DNA of 42,004 nt from Clostridiales bacterium (GTDB lineage Bacteria; Bacillota; Clostridia; Oscillospirales; Oscillospiraceae): positions 1 to 42,004 of the forward strand of contig JAAYBW010000266.1 of NCBI GenBank assembly GCA_012729975.1, given 5' to 3'. The translations under genes and the position numbers were made by a program. How positions within the stretch are numbered: position 1 is the first letter of the stretch; every line of letters begins with the position of its first letter. Positions 15,958 through 24,613 of this stretch are shown here, in pieces. The notes below the pieces were generated by a model, which saw only the letters and a program-made list of their open reading frames with translations, did no database searches and had not been told where the DNA came from.

Positions 15958-17339
15958 TCCGCATCAGCCGTTTCTATGAATTTTTTAATTGAGGCTATCT
16001 GAGCCAGAACGGATGAGATCGAGGGGCCGCCCTCGGTGAAGCGGGCCTCTACGCAGTGTTCGGGTGATATTGCCTCGTATATGTCGTCCTCAAAAAGAGG
16101 GGAGGCGCTTTTAAGTTCATCCGCGCTGAGCTCTTCAAGGGTCTTGCCTGTATTGACGCAGTAGGCTACGAGCTTTCCCACAGCCGTATACGCATCCCGG
16201 AAGGGAAGACCTTTTCTTACAAGATAGTCGGCGCAGTCTGTGGCGTTTAAAAACCCCTTTTGCGCGGCGGCCCGCATGTTCTGCGACAGCGGCGCGGCGG
16301 TTCGAAGCATTTGAGTGAAAACGGGAAGACAGAGCTTAACTGTATCGACTGCGTCGAATACGGCTTCCTTATCCTCCTGCATATCCTTGTTATAGGCAAG
16401 CGGCAGCCCCTTCATTACGGTCAGCAGCGTTACGAGTGAGCCGTAGACCCGTCCCGTCTTCGCGCGCAACAGCTCGGCTATGTCGGGATTCTTCTTTTGA
16501 GGCATGATCGACGAACCGGTTGAGAAGGCGTCGGAGAGCTCCATAAACCGAAACTCCCAGGAGCACCAGAGCACGATTTCTTCGGAAAAACGAGACAGAT
16601 GCATCATCAGAATAGACAGAGAGGAAAGAAGCTCGATCACATAATCCCTGTCGGAAACACCGTCAAGACTGTTTTCGGTTATCCGCGAAAAGCCGAGCGC
16701 TTTGGCGACGCGTCGTCGGTCGATAGGATAGGTAGTGCCGGTACATGCGCCGCTGCCGAGAGGCATTTCGTCCATTCTCTCAAGGCAGTCATCAAGCCTT
16801 GTCACATCGCGCCTGAGCATATTGGCATAAGCCATCATGTAATGCCCGAAGGTGGTAGGCTGAGCTCTTTGCAGGTGTGTATAGGCGGGCATGACGTATT
16901 CCAAAGACGCGTCCGCCTTTTCGCACAGTACCTCAAGCAGGCGCAAAAGGCATGACCTTATATCCTTAATCTCGCTTTTTAAATACATCCGCAGGTCAAG
17001 CGCTACCTGATCATTTCGGCTGCGGGCCGTATGAAGACGCTTTCCGGCGTCGCCGATACGCTCCGTCAGCAGCGTTTCAATGTTCATATGTATATCCTCG
17101 TTTTCTTCAGAAAACGAGATTGTGCCTGCTTCAATATCCGCGAGTATGCCTTCCAGACCCTCAATTATGGCATCGGCCTCGGAGCGCTCGATAATGCCGC
17201 AGGCGCCGAGCATGTCGGCGTGGGCGACGCTGCCGTGTATATCCTCTTTGTATAACCTCGCGTCAAAGGATATGCTGGCGTTCAAGGCATCCGTAAGCGA
17301 ATCGGTATCGCCGGAAAAACGCCCGGACCACAGTTTCAT
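15954..17339 (-). CDS. argH: Argininosuccinate lyase
   Basis: Splits argininosuccinate to arginine and fumarate, the last step of the pathway. It is 461 aa, typical for the fumarase/aspartase superfamily member. The superfamily signature GSSIMPQKKNPD near 278-289 holds the catalytic serine loop. Substrate-binding regions LWSGRFSGDTD near 3, HTARSRNDQVALD near 102-114 and YTHLQRAQPTTFGHY near 150-165 are all intact. It lies between argG (16-nt gap) and argC (overlap). Confidence 0.97.
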   Translation of the reverse strand: MKLWSGRFSGDTDSLTDALNASISFDARLYKEDIHGSVAHADMLGACGIIERSEADAIIEGLEGILADIEAGTISFSEENEDIHMNIETLLTERIGDAGKRLHTARSRNDQVALDLRMYLKSEIKDIRSCLLRLLEVLCEKADASLEYVMPAYTHLQRAQPTTFGHYMMAYANMLRRDVTRLDDCLERMDEMPLGSGACTGTTYPIDRRRVAKALGFSRITENSLDGVSDRDYVIELLSSLSILMMHLSRFSEEIVLWCSWEFRFMELSDAFSTGSSIMPQKKNPDIAELLRAKTGRVYGSLVTLLTVMKGLPLAYNKDMQEDKEAVFDAVDTVKLCLPVFTQMLRTAAPLSQNMRAAAQKGFLNATDCADYLVRKGLPFRDAYTAVGKLVAYCVNTGKTLEELSADELKSASPLFEDDIYEAISPEHCVEARFTEGGPSISSVLAQIASIKKFIETADAE

Positions 17340-17355
17340 GGCAATGACCTCGATT

Positions 17356-18567
17356 TTATAATTTACCCTGTTCCTTCAGAGCTTTGACTTTAATGGGCAG
17401 CCCGTACAGGTTGATGAAACCCTCGGCGTCCTTTTGATTGTAGTCCGACTCGCCGAAAGTCGCGATATTTTCGCTGTAAAGAGAGTCAGGTGACTTAACT
17501 CCGGCGTTAATAACGCTGCCCTTGTAGAGCTTAAGGCGAACCGTTCCGTTAACGGTTTTCTGCGTTGAATCCACGAAGGCGGTCAAAGCCTCGCGAAGCG
17601 GGGTGAACCATTTGCCGTTGTAAACAAGCTCGGCGAAGGTAACAGCGAGCTGTTCTTTTAAATGTGCCGTGTCTTTGTCAAGACACAGGGTTTCGAGTAT
17701 CTGGTGCGCGTCGTACAATATCGTGCCGCCCGGAGTCTCGTATACACCGCGGCTTTTCATTCCTACGAGTCTGTTTTCGACTATATCCAGAAGACCTATC
17801 CCGCTCATGCCGCCTATCTTGTTGAGCTGCCTTACGATGTCCGAGCCCTTCATCCTTACGCCGTCAACCGCGACGGGAATTCCCTTTTCAAACGTGATCT
17901 CAACGTACGCGGGAGTATCCGGAGCGAGCTCGGGCGCGACAGTCATCTCAAGAAAGCCGGGCTTTGTATACAGCGGCTCGTTTGCGGGATCTTCGAGCTC
18001 TAGTCCCTCATGACTCAGATGCCATAGGTTTTTATCTTTCGAGTAGTTTGTTTCACGGCTTATTTTAAGCGGAATGCCGCGCTCCTCGGCGTAGTCTATT
18101 TCCTCTTCACGGCTTTTTATGTTCCACTCCCGCCAGGGGGCTATTATCGTCATCTCCGGAGCGAACGCTTTTATGGTAAGCTCAAAACGCACCTGGTCGT
18201 TGCCCTTGCCCGTGCAGCCGTGGGCGATCGCGTCCGCTCCCTCGGCCTTGGCTATCTCGACCACGCGCTTGGCTATAACCGGTCTCGCGAATGAGGTTCC
18301 GAGAAGATATCTTTCGTATTTGGCGCCGGCCTTCAGGGTAGGGAATATATAGTCGTCTACGAACTCATCGATAACATCTTCTATGTAGAGCTTTGAGGCG
18401 CCTGTCTTTATGGCCTTTTCCTCCAGGCCTTCAAGCTCGCTGCCCTGCCCTACATCCACAGAGACGGCTATCACCTCGCAGCCGTAGTTTTCCTTGAGCC
18501 ATGGAATAATTATGGAAGTATCAAGCCCGCCCGAATATGCCAAAACGCATTTGTTTACCTTTTTCAT
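17356..18567 (-). CDS. argG: Argininosuccinate synthase
   Basis: ATP-dependent joining of citrulline and aspartate. It is 403 aa, as expected. The N-type ATP pyrophosphatase P-loop is [16 protein letters not shown] near residue 9-24. [15 protein letters not shown] near 114-128 and the SREAN-like region [18 protein letters not shown] near 167-184 bind citrulline and aspartate. It is the first gene of the seven-gene operon argGHCJBDF. AAGGAG lies about 10 nt before the ATG. Transcription is driven from the promoter at 18613-18641 and probably repressed by ArgR/AhrC at an overlapping ARG box. The carAB genes needed for carbamoyl phosphate are not here. Confidence 0.97.
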   Translation of the reverse strand: MKKVNKCVLAYSGGLDTSIIIPWLKENYGCEVIAVSVDVGQGSELEGLEEKAIKTGASKLYIEDVIDEFVDDYIFPTLKAGAKYERYLLGTSFARPVIAKRVVEIAKAEGADAIAHGCTGKGNDQVRFELTIKAFAPEMTIIAPWREWNIKSREEEIDYAEERGIPLKISRETNYSKDKNLWHLSHEGLELEDPANEPLYTKPGFLEMTVAPELAPDTPAYVEITFEKGIPVAVDGVRMKGSDIVRQLNKIGGMSGIGLLDIVENRLVGMKSRGVYETPGGTILYDAHQILETLCLDKDTAHLKEQLAVTFAELVYNGKWFTPLREALTAFVDSTQKTVNGTVRLKLYKGSVINAGVKSPDSLYSENIATFGESDYNQKDAEGFINLYGLPIKVKALKEQGKL

Positions 18568-18612
18568 TTAAACGAAGCTCCTTTTTTGGGATGTATTGCC
18601 TATATGATGCGC

Positions 18613-18641
18613 ATTATACTACTGCACGAATAAGTATGCAA
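18613..18641 (-). promoter_or_regulatory. Sigma-A promoter of the argGHCJBDF operon
   Basis: On the minus strand TTGCAT (-35) and a consensus TATAAT (-10) are separated by exactly 17 nt. The expected transcription start is near 18606, giving a leader of about 40 nt to the argG ATG. Confidence 0.8.
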
Positions 18642-18642
18642 T
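18625..18642. promoter_or_regulatory. ARG box (ArgR/AhrC operator) overlapping the arg promoter
   Basis: CACGAATAAGTATGCAAT closely matches the 18-bp Gram-positive ARG box (CATGAATAAAAATGCAAT; about 15 of 18). It covers the -35 and much of the spacer, so bound repressor would block RNA polymerase. The arginine repressor gene is elsewhere. Confidence 0.7.
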
Positions 18643-18713
18643 ATTAATATTCCACAAATTATCGCCATAGTGCTTGAAAATAAAGGGGAATAATAACATA
18701 AATATAATAATAC

Positions 18714-18751
18714 GGCGAATATTAATGCAATGTTATGCAATAATTATTCAC
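18714..18751. promoter_or_regulatory. Upstream pair of ARG-box-like sites
   Basis: GGCGAATATTAATGCAAT (18714-18731) is a second good ARG box. Next to it, in the other orientation, ATGCAATAATTATTCA (18735-18750) is a weaker one. Their centres are about 20 bp apart, the spacing at which hexameric arginine repressors bind paired boxes. The pair lies about 90 bp upstream of the promoter box, suggesting cooperative binding or looping. The rest of 18643-18821 is AT-rich and otherwise unexplained. Confidence 0.5.
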
Positions 18752-18821
18752 CGCATCTATAGCCATTCCGGTTGCCGGTTTGTACGCTTCGTTACCCGGA
18801 GACAATTAAGTAGAGAATAGC

Positions 18822-19379
18822 TTATTTAAAGGGCTCGGGCCTTTTCGCAAGACAAATCTTCATCAGGAAATTCGTGAAAAAGTCATCGTCGAAATCACCC
18901 GCGACCTCATTATATCCGGCGCTGTTTATCGCGTCTGCCGCGTTTGCCATTCGCTTTTGCGCGGCTTTGATATCGGCGGTTTCGCCCGCCGTGAGGCTGT
19001 GAGCGGTCAGCCCTGAGTACAGGTCGGAAAAAGCGTCGTCAAGTCTTGTGTTCGCGTCGTAAAGCGCCGAGGGGGAGGCTTTTTCCCTGAGCATGGCTAG
19101 AAGCTCGGCGCGGGCGGAATCCAGCGTCTGTGCGCCTTCGGAAACCGCGCTGATGCGCTCGGATGCCTTTATCAGAACCAGCGACGCGTCGCAGCGCTCC
19201 TTTAAAAGGTCCGCGATTGCCTTGTTTCCGTTCACACCCTCGTAAAACAAGTCGGAAACGTTGTTCATGCGCGCACCGAGGCTCATATTAACGGCGAAGA
19301 GCGAGAACGCAATTATTATAATGATCGTAACAAGCCACGCTCCGCTTCTTTTCAGTAAAAAAGCTTTTCTATTTTCCAT
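18822..19379 (-). CDS. Single-pass membrane protein, LemA-like
   Basis: A 185-aa protein with one N-terminal membrane helix (AWLVTIIIIIAFSLFAVNM, residues 14-32) followed by a helical extracytoplasmic or cytoplasmic domain. The helix-rich body and its C-terminal part, with RMANAADAINSAGYNEVAGDF followed by a hydrophobic segment, recall LemA proteins, where an 'YN..V..FN' stretch precedes the end. The match is suggestive and not diagnostic. It is the last gene of the xpaC–telA operon, 3 nt after telA, so it probably works with them at the membrane. A function cannot be given. Confidence 0.7.
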   Translation of the reverse strand: MENRKAFLLKRSGAWLVTIIIIIAFSLFAVNMSLGARMNNVSDLFYEGVNGNKAIADLLKERCDASLVLIKASERISAVSEGAQTLDSARAELLAMLREKASPSALYDANTRLDDAFSDLYSGLTAHSLTAGETADIKAAQKRMANAADAINSAGYNEVAGDFDDDFFTNFLMKICLAKRPEPFK

Positions 19380-19382
19380 GGG

Positions 19383-20528
19383 TCATCCCTTAAGCTCCAG
19401 AAGTTTTGCCTTCAGCTGGTTTTCTATGCGTCCGAGCTCCGATTCGGCCTCGGCGCGTTTCCTCGCGCCTTCCTCCTGAATGACGCGGACCTCCTCCAGC
19501 GTGGCGATAAGGTTTTCGTTGGCATATTTTAAAGTTTCAAGATCCACGATGCCCCGCTCGGACTCCCGCGCGATCTCAACGCTTCCCGTTTTGAGCATCT
19601 CGGAGTTTTTGCGCAGCAGCTCATTTGTCAGGTTAGTAACCTCACGCTGCGCCTGCATAGCCTGCTGAGAATGGACCATGCCGAGCGCGAGAACCATCTG
19701 GCTTTTCCATAGAGGTATGGTATTGGCTATCGAGGTTTGTATTTTTTCGACCATAAGCGCGTCGTTATTTTGTATCATGCGTATCTGCGGAGCCATCTGA
19801 ATAGATATCGTGCGGGTAAGCTCAAGATCGTGAAGCTTCTTTTCAAATCTGAGGCACATATTCGAAAAGTCGCTGGCAGCCTGCGCGTCCTCGGGCAGAC
19901 CGGTCTGCTCCGCTTTCTGTTTGAGGGCGGGAAGCTCTTTTGCTCTGACTTTCGCGAGCTTTTCTCTGCCCGCGAGTATATACATGGACAATTCCTTGAA
20001 ATATGCCTGATTGAGTTCATACATCTTGTCAAGCATAGCAACGTCCTTTAGCAATACAAGCTGGTGGCCCTCCAGCTCCGCGCTTATCTTGTCGACATTG
20101 ACCTCAGCCTTGTCATACTGGGCTTTAAGCGCCGCTATTTGATTTGAGGTGCGCTTAAACAAGCCCCTGATGCCCTTTTTTTCCTCCGGATCAAAGTTTA
20201 AGCCGCGAAGCTCGACAACCAGGCTGCTGAGCATCGCGCCTACTTCGCCCATGTCCTTCGTGCGCACGTTTCCGAGTGCCGCTCCCGAAAATTCCGAGAT
20301 GTTTTTCTGAGCGCCGGAGCCGTAATTGAGGACCATGTTTGAGTCGGTGATGTCGATTTTCTCGGCGAAGTCCAAAACGGCTTTTCTTTCGGCCTCGGTG
20401 AGGTTTTCCATTGAAAATGCGGGGGGGTGAGCCTTAATAATCGCATCGGCGGGCGTCGTCCGGTCTGTTAATGCACTGTCGGAATCAGTGCTCAGGGTCG
20501 GTTTGTATTCGAAATTGAATTCAGACAT
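19383..20528 (-). CDS. TelA-family protein (toxic anion resistance family)
   Basis: A 381-aa, largely alpha-helical protein of the TelA/YaaN family, named for tellurite and other toxic-anion resistance; the molecular role is not established. Long charged helices fill the body: ELRGLNFDPEEKKGIRGLF near 109-127 is a family signature, and IQMAPQIRMIQNNDALMVEKIQ near 244-265 with NTIPLWKSQMVLALG near 269-283 is the conserved core. The C-terminus is coiled coil. There is no membrane segment, so it is probably cytoplasmic and associated with its membrane-bound partners. It lies 18 nt downstream of xpaC. GGAAG precedes the ATG. Confidence 0.92.
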   Translation of the reverse strand: MSEFNFEYKPTLSTDSDSALTDRTTPADAIIKAHPPAFSMENLTEAERKAVLDFAEKIDITDSNMVLNYGSGAQKNISEFSGAALGNVRTKDMGEVGAMLSSLVVELRGLNFDPEEKKGIRGLFKRTSNQIAALKAQYDKAEVNVDKISAELEGHQLVLLKDVAMLDKMYELNQAYFKELSMYILAGREKLAKVRAKELPALKQKAEQTGLPEDAQAASDFSNMCLRFEKKLHDLELTRTISIQMAPQIRMIQNNDALMVEKIQTSIANTIPLWKSQMVLALGMVHSQQAMQAQREVTNLTNELLRKNSEMLKTGSVEIARESERGIVDLETLKYANENLIATLEEVRVIQEEGARKRAEAESELGRIENQLKAKLLELKG

Positions 20529-20546
20529 GAAATGCGACTTCCTTTC

Positions 20547-21215
20547 CTAAAACTGCTTGTCCTTTAAACCCTCGCGTTCCATCATGCCGTCCATGACCTT
20601 GATGTCCGTTTCGATGTCTATGGCTTCTTGAGCAAAAAGCGCGTCAAGCTGTTTTTTATATGATATTACGATGGCGTCGAGCATGTCCTCGATACGGGTC
20701 ATGGTTCCGCTTATATTTTCGCCCTGTATGCCGGTGCCGGACATCCGGTCATACGCGTTTAACAGCTTTATTGTGGTGGGAACATAATAGTTGAAGAATC
20801 TTCTTATCCTCGGAAGGTCCGAACGGTCATCTTTGCCATCCTTGACTATCTTGTCCGTAACATCAATAAGCTCGGTTATGCGGGACTTGACGTTAACGTC
20901 GGGTATGGAAGCGTACAGCCTTCCGAACTCGGACAGCGCTAAACGCCCTTCCGTTATTACAGCGTCCAGTTCAGGGTCTCCGGTGGTCTGAGGTTCGGCG
21001 CGCGGGCGTCCGGCAGGGGCATCGGCCGAAGCATCGGCCGCGGCTTTTTTCGAGCCGGGAAAAAGCTTGCTGAAAAGTGCGTACACGGAAACGGATATGG
21101 CGATAAGTATGATGAAATGATGCATTCTGTATAACGGGCCGAAGCAGCAGTAAATCATCCATGCGGCTGCCATGGCATATACCGGTACGACAGAACGGTT
21201 TTTCCTCTTCCGCAA
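20547..21215 (-). CDS. XpaC-like membrane protein (5-bromo-4-chloroindolyl phosphate hydrolysis family)
   Basis: A 222-aa protein with two adjacent N-terminal membrane helices (VPVYAMAAAWMIYCCF at 10-25; FIILIAISVSVYALFSKLF at 34-52), a low-complexity Ala/Asp/Pro linker near 57-80 and a helical cytoplasmic domain. The YVPTTIKLLNAYDRM stretch near 150-164 is typical of the XpaC family. XpaC and TelA-family genes are neighbours in many Firmicutes (xpaC–yaaN in Bacillus), and the same order is seen here. The biochemical activity behind the family name is not proven. The start is TTG behind AGGGGG at about 9 nt. It is the first gene of the operon. Confidence 0.85.
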   Translation of the reverse strand: MRKRKNRSVVPVYAMAAAWMIYCCFGPLYRMHHFIILIAISVSVYALFSKLFPGSKKAAADASADAPAGRPRAEPQTTGDPELDAVITEGRLALSEFGRLYASIPDVNVKSRITELIDVTDKIVKDGKDDRSDLPRIRRFFNYYVPTTIKLLNAYDRMSGTGIQGENISGTMTRIEDMLDAIVISYKKQLDALFAQEAIDIETDIKVMDGMMEREGLKDKQF

Positions 21216-21246
21216 GTAAATAATCCCCCTACAGCAATCTTAACTC

Positions 21247-21275
21247 ATTCTAATATTATTGACCGATCAAGTCAA
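21247..21275 (-). promoter_or_regulatory. Predicted sigma-A promoter of the xpaC–telA operon
   Basis: On the minus strand TTGACT and TAGAAT are separated by 17 nt, about 30 bp before the xpaC start. Confidence 0.6.
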
Positions 21276-21324
21276 GAATTACCGCTTAAGCCGTACCGGT
21301 TTGCGTAATTCGTCAATATAAAAC

Positions 21325-21352
21325 TTGACAACATTTCACCGTAGGTTACAAT
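21325..21352 (+). promoter_or_regulatory. Predicted sigma-A promoter of the rpe–recR operon
   Basis: Consensus TTGACA and TACAAT are 16 nt apart. The distance to the rpe ATG is about 170 nt, so the transcript has an unusually long leader. Confidence 0.65.
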
Positions 21353-21394
21353 GTAATAAGACGGGTGTTCGCTAAGACGTGTGTGATACACATT

Positions 21395-21423
21395 GGGGCC
21401 GCCGTTCCCCGGCCGGCGGCCCC
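21395..21423 (+). other. GC-rich hairpin in the long rpe leader
   Basis: GGGGCCGCCG pairs perfectly with CGGCGGCCCC over a 9-nt loop, about 35 nt into the predicted rpe transcript. No U-run follows, so it is not a simple terminator. Further GC-rich self-complementary stretches (ACGGCGGGGCACCGCGGCGC; CCGGACCGGTTACCGGACGG) lie between it and the rpe Shine-Dalgarno. It could be a cis-regulatory RNA or a small RNA; I recognise no known family. Confidence 0.4.
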
Positions 21424-21524
21424 TATATGAACGGCGGGGCACCGCGGCGCGCGCCCACAAGATTCTATGCCGATGCAGCCGGACCGGTTACCGGACGGAC
21501 AGGCTTATAAGGAGCGGCCCGGAC

Positions 21525-22211
21525 ATGATAAAGATAGCTCCCTCCATTCTTTCGGCTGATTTCGCGCGCCTTGGCGAGGATATTGAAAGTGTGCGCCTGG
21601 GCGGTGCAGATTACCTGCATTTCGATGTTATGGACGGATTGTTCGTCCCGAATATATCAATCGGCATACCGGTGCTCGAATCCGTCAGGAAAAGCACGGA
21701 CATGGTGTTGGACGTACATCTGATGATTCAGCAGCCGATTCGCTATGTTAAGGAATTTGCGCGTGCCGGTGCCGATATTATAAATATTCACGTGGAAGCG
21801 GACACCGAGGAGGCAACCGCGAGAGCGATCGAACTGATAAAACTGACTGGAAGCAGGGCAGCGGTGACGATTAAGCCGAAAACACCGGCTGAAGCGGCGC
21901 TGCCCTTTATTAAAGACGTTTCGCTGATATTGGTGATGACCGTTGAACCCGGCTTCGGAGGACAGGGTTTCATGGATGATATGCTGCCCAAGGTGAAAAT
22001 CCTAAGACAGTATATCGACCGCCTGAATCCGGTCTGCGAGATGGAGGTTGACGGGGGAATAAATCCACAGACAGCCGCGCAGGCAGCCGCGTCCGGAGCC
22101 GACGTGTTTGTCGCGGGAAACGCGATCTTCCGGGCCGCGGACAGGGCGGCGAAGATCGCCGAAATAAGAAAGTATGCGGAGGATGCCCGGTACGGTACCG
22201 GGACTGTTTGA
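21525..22211 (+). CDS. rpe: Ribulose-phosphate 3-epimerase
   Basis: Interconverts ribulose 5-phosphate and xylulose 5-phosphate in the pentose phosphate pathway, as a metal-dependent TIM barrel. The track ORF begins 44 codons too early. AAGGAG at 21509-21514 and the family N-terminus MIKIAPSILSADF fix the ATG at 21525, giving 228 aa. Conserved features are FDVMDGLFVPNISIG near 34-48 (metal ligand and catalytic Asp), HLMIQQP near 67, and VMTVEPGFGGQGF near 135-147. The second catalytic Asp lies in EMEVDGGIN near 170-178, and GNAIF lies near 200. It is followed after one nucleotide by recR. Confidence 0.96.
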   Translation: MIKIAPSILSADFARLGEDIESVRLGGADYLHFDVMDGLFVPNISIGIPVLESVRKSTDMVLDVHLMIQQPIRYVKEFARAGADIINIHVEADTEEATARAIELIKLTGSRAAVTIKPKTPAEAALPFIKDVSLILVMTVEPGFGGQGFMDDMLPKVKILRQYIDRLNPVCEMEVDGGINPQTAAQAAASGADVFVAGNAIFRAADRAAKIAEIRKYAEDARYGTGTV

Positions 22212-22212
22212 C

Positions 22213-22812
22213 ATGAGTATTTTTCCGGTGGTATTGGATAAGCTGGTTGAGAAGTTCGCTTCGCTCCCGGGTGTGGGAACCAAGTCCGCTCAGCGTATGG
22301 CTTTTTTTGTGCTCAGCCTCTCCGACAGCGAAGCGGCTGATTTCGCGAGTACTATAATCGAGGCGAAGCGCGGGGTAAAAAAATGTACGGTATGCCAGAA
22401 CCTTACAGATACGGAAGTGTGCCGTATCTGCTCCGGTGACAGGCGAAACAGGAGCGTTATCTGCGTGGTGGCTGATCCTAAGGATGTTATAGCCATGGAG
22501 CGCTCCAAAGAGTACAATGGCCTTTATCATGTGCTTCACGGAGTAATTTCCCCCATAAACCGCGTGGGGCCGGACGATATAGCGGTCAGGGAACTCATAT
22601 CCCGTCTCGGCGGAGGGGAAGTCAGTGAGGTCATCATGGCTACGAACCCCGATACCGAGGGAGAGGCTACGGCGATGTATATATCAAGGCTGATAAAACC
22701 TCTCGGCATCAAGGTCACCCGCATAGCCTACGGGATTCCGGTCGGCAGCAATCTTGAGTTTACAGACGACGCCACAATATTCAAAGCGCTCGAGGGCAGA
22801 AGGGAAATGTGA
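22213..22812 (+). CDS. recR: Recombination mediator protein RecR
   Basis: Works with RecO (and RecF) to load RecA on gapped DNA. The real start is the ATG at 22213 (MSIFPVVLDKLVEKFASLPG), not the upstream track start; this gives 199 aa, the family length. The helix-hairpin-helix is LPGVGTKSAQRMAFFVL near 18-34. A four-cysteine zinc finger lies in KCTVCQNLTDTEVCRICSG near 57-75. The Toprim domain has CVVADPKDVIAMER near 83-97 and ATNPDTEGEATAMYI near 141-155. It begins one nucleotide after the rpe stop with no clear Shine-Dalgarno, so translational coupling is likely. The usual dnaX–ybaB neighbours are absent. Confidence 0.95.
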   Translation: MSIFPVVLDKLVEKFASLPGVGTKSAQRMAFFVLSLSDSEAADFASTIIEAKRGVKKCTVCQNLTDTEVCRICSGDRRNRSVICVVADPKDVIAMERSKEYNGLYHVLHGVISPINRVGPDDIAVRELISRLGGGEVSEVIMATNPDTEGEATAMYISRLIKPLGIKVTRIAYGIPVGSNLEFTDDATIFKALEGRREM

Positions 22813-22931
22813 ATTCCCGCTGCGGTATATGTGTTGAGCGCTGCGATTCGGGTTATCATATGCATGGGAGCCCGGCGGTTTCAGCATGTCCGCAGTTACA
22901 TATCATTTTTTATTGATTGGGGTTTTATCAT

Positions 22932-24593
22932 ATGGCTGAAAAGCTGAAAATCATACCGCTTGGCGGCTTGGGCGAGGTCGGCAAGAATCTGACCGTGTAC
23001 GAATATAAAGAAGATATAATCGTTGTCGACTGCGGACTCGGCTTCCCGGACGGCGAGATGTACGGTGTTGATGTCGTCATACCGAATGTATCCTACCTTT
23101 CGCGCAACATCGAAAAGATACGCGCGATCATCCTCACGCACGGTCATGAGGACCATATCGGCGCGCTTCCGTATTTGCTTCAGGATATAAACGCGCCTAT
23201 ATTCGCGACCGCCCTTACCGCCGCGCTGCTAAAGGGGAAGCTTGAGGAGCACCACCTGGCAAAAATCGCGGACATCAGGCTGATGGAAACGGGAGTGAGC
23301 TTTAAAGCCGGATGCTTCGGAATCGAGCCGATACATGTAAATCACAGCATACCGGGAGCGGTTGCGCTGGCGATAACAACACCGGTCGGAGTAGTCGTTC
23401 ATACGGGCGACTTTAAGATTGACGTTACGCCGATAAAAAGCGAAATGATCGACCTGACGCGCTTCGGGGAACTGGGTAAAAAAGGCGTACTGCTCATGCT
23501 CAGCGACTCGACCAACGCGGAAAACTCCGGCTTCTCTCACAGCGAGCGTATTGTCGGAAAAAGACTGGCCGAGCTTTTTGAAAATTGTAAAAGCAGAATA
23601 ATCGTAACTACCTTCTCATCAAACGTGCAGCGTATTCAGCAGGTAATCGAAGTGGCCGCGCGTTACGGACGGAAAGTCGGCATAACCGGTCGGAGCATGG
23701 AAAATATGATAAAGGTTGCCACCGAGATGGGCAGCATCGACATACCGCCCGACACGATCGTTGAAATGGCCAAGCTTCGCAATTATCCTCGTGACCAGAT
23801 CGCCGTAATAACGACCGGCAGCCAGGGAGAGGCAATGTCGGCGCTGTTTAGGATGGCTTTTTCGGAACACAAGTTTATAGACATATCGACCGGCGACAGG
23901 GTCGTGATCTCGGCCTCCGCCGTTCCCGGCAACGAGAAAACCGTCAGCAGACTTATAAACCTGCTTTTATCCAGAGGCGCGGAAGTGCTCTACAGGAGCG
24001 TTGACGATGAACTGCACGTTTCCGGACACGCGTGCCAGGAGGAGCTTAAGATGCTCATCGCGCTTGTAAAACCGCGGTTCTTCATGCCGATTCACGGTGA
24101 GCAAAGACACCTGAGAACTCACGCCGCTCTGGCGCACTCGATGGGGATCGAACCGAACTGCACGGTGATAGGAGATATCGGCAGGATCGTCGAGGTAACT
24201 AAAAAAAGCATTAAACTGGGGGGCACCGTGCAGTCCGGCCGTGTGCTTGTTGACGGCACCGGCATAGGAGACGTGGGAAGCGTCGTGCTCAGGGACAGGC
24301 AGCACCTCGCTCAGGACGGTATGCTTGTGGTTGTTTTGAGCCTCAACAGCGAAGACAACAGCCTGCTTTCGGGGCCGGATATCATAAGCCGCGGCTTCGT
24401 GTATGTAAAAGATTCGGGCAGCCTTATTGACGAAATGAAGTCGCTTGTTGTCGACACTTTGGAGGGCTGCAGCCTTAACAACATAACCGACTGGGCTACG
24501 ATTAAAACGTCGATAAAAACCGCCTTGTCATCTTTCCTTTATAAAACGACTAAACGCAGCCCGATGATCCTTCCGGTCATCATGGAAATATAA
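22932..24593 (+). CDS. Ribonuclease J
   Basis: A beta-CASP metallo-beta-lactamase nuclease with 5'-to-3' exonuclease and endonuclease activity in mRNA decay and rRNA maturation. It is 553 aa from the ATG at 22932 (MAEKLKIIPLGGLGEVGKN); the track's TTG lies 5 codons upstream, and the ATG has GGGG at about 10 nt. The zinc motif HGHEDHIG lies near residue 74-81, with HTGDFKID near 160 and SDSTNAENSGF near 190. FSSNVQRIQQV near 230 belongs to the beta-CASP insert, and HGEQRHLRTHAALA near 388 carries the late histidine. A C-terminal domain of about 100 residues follows. Whether it is J1 or J2 cannot be settled here. Confidence 0.96.
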   Translation: MAEKLKIIPLGGLGEVGKNLTVYEYKEDIIVVDCGLGFPDGEMYGVDVVIPNVSYLSRNIEKIRAIILTHGHEDHIGALPYLLQDINAPIFATALTAALLKGKLEEHHLAKIADIRLMETGVSFKAGCFGIEPIHVNHSIPGAVALAITTPVGVVVHTGDFKIDVTPIKSEMIDLTRFGELGKKGVLLMLSDSTNAENSGFSHSERIVGKRLAELFENCKSRIIVTTFSSNVQRIQQVIEVAARYGRKVGITGRSMENMIKVATEMGSIDIPPDTIVEMAKLRNYPRDQIAVITTGSQGEAMSALFRMAFSEHKFIDISTGDRVVISASAVPGNEKTVSRLINLLLSRGAEVLYRSVDDELHVSGHACQEELKMLIALVKPRFFMPIHGEQRHLRTHAALAHSMGIEPNCTVIGDIGRIVEVTKKSIKLGGTVQSGRVLVDGTGIGDVGSVVLRDRQHLAQDGMLVVVLSLNSEDNSLLSGPDIISRGFVYVKDSGSLIDEMKSLVVDTLEGCSLNNITDWATIKTSIKTALSSFLYKTTKRSPMILPVIMEI

Positions 24594-24613
24594 ATAATCA
24601 CCGGAGGCATGTT

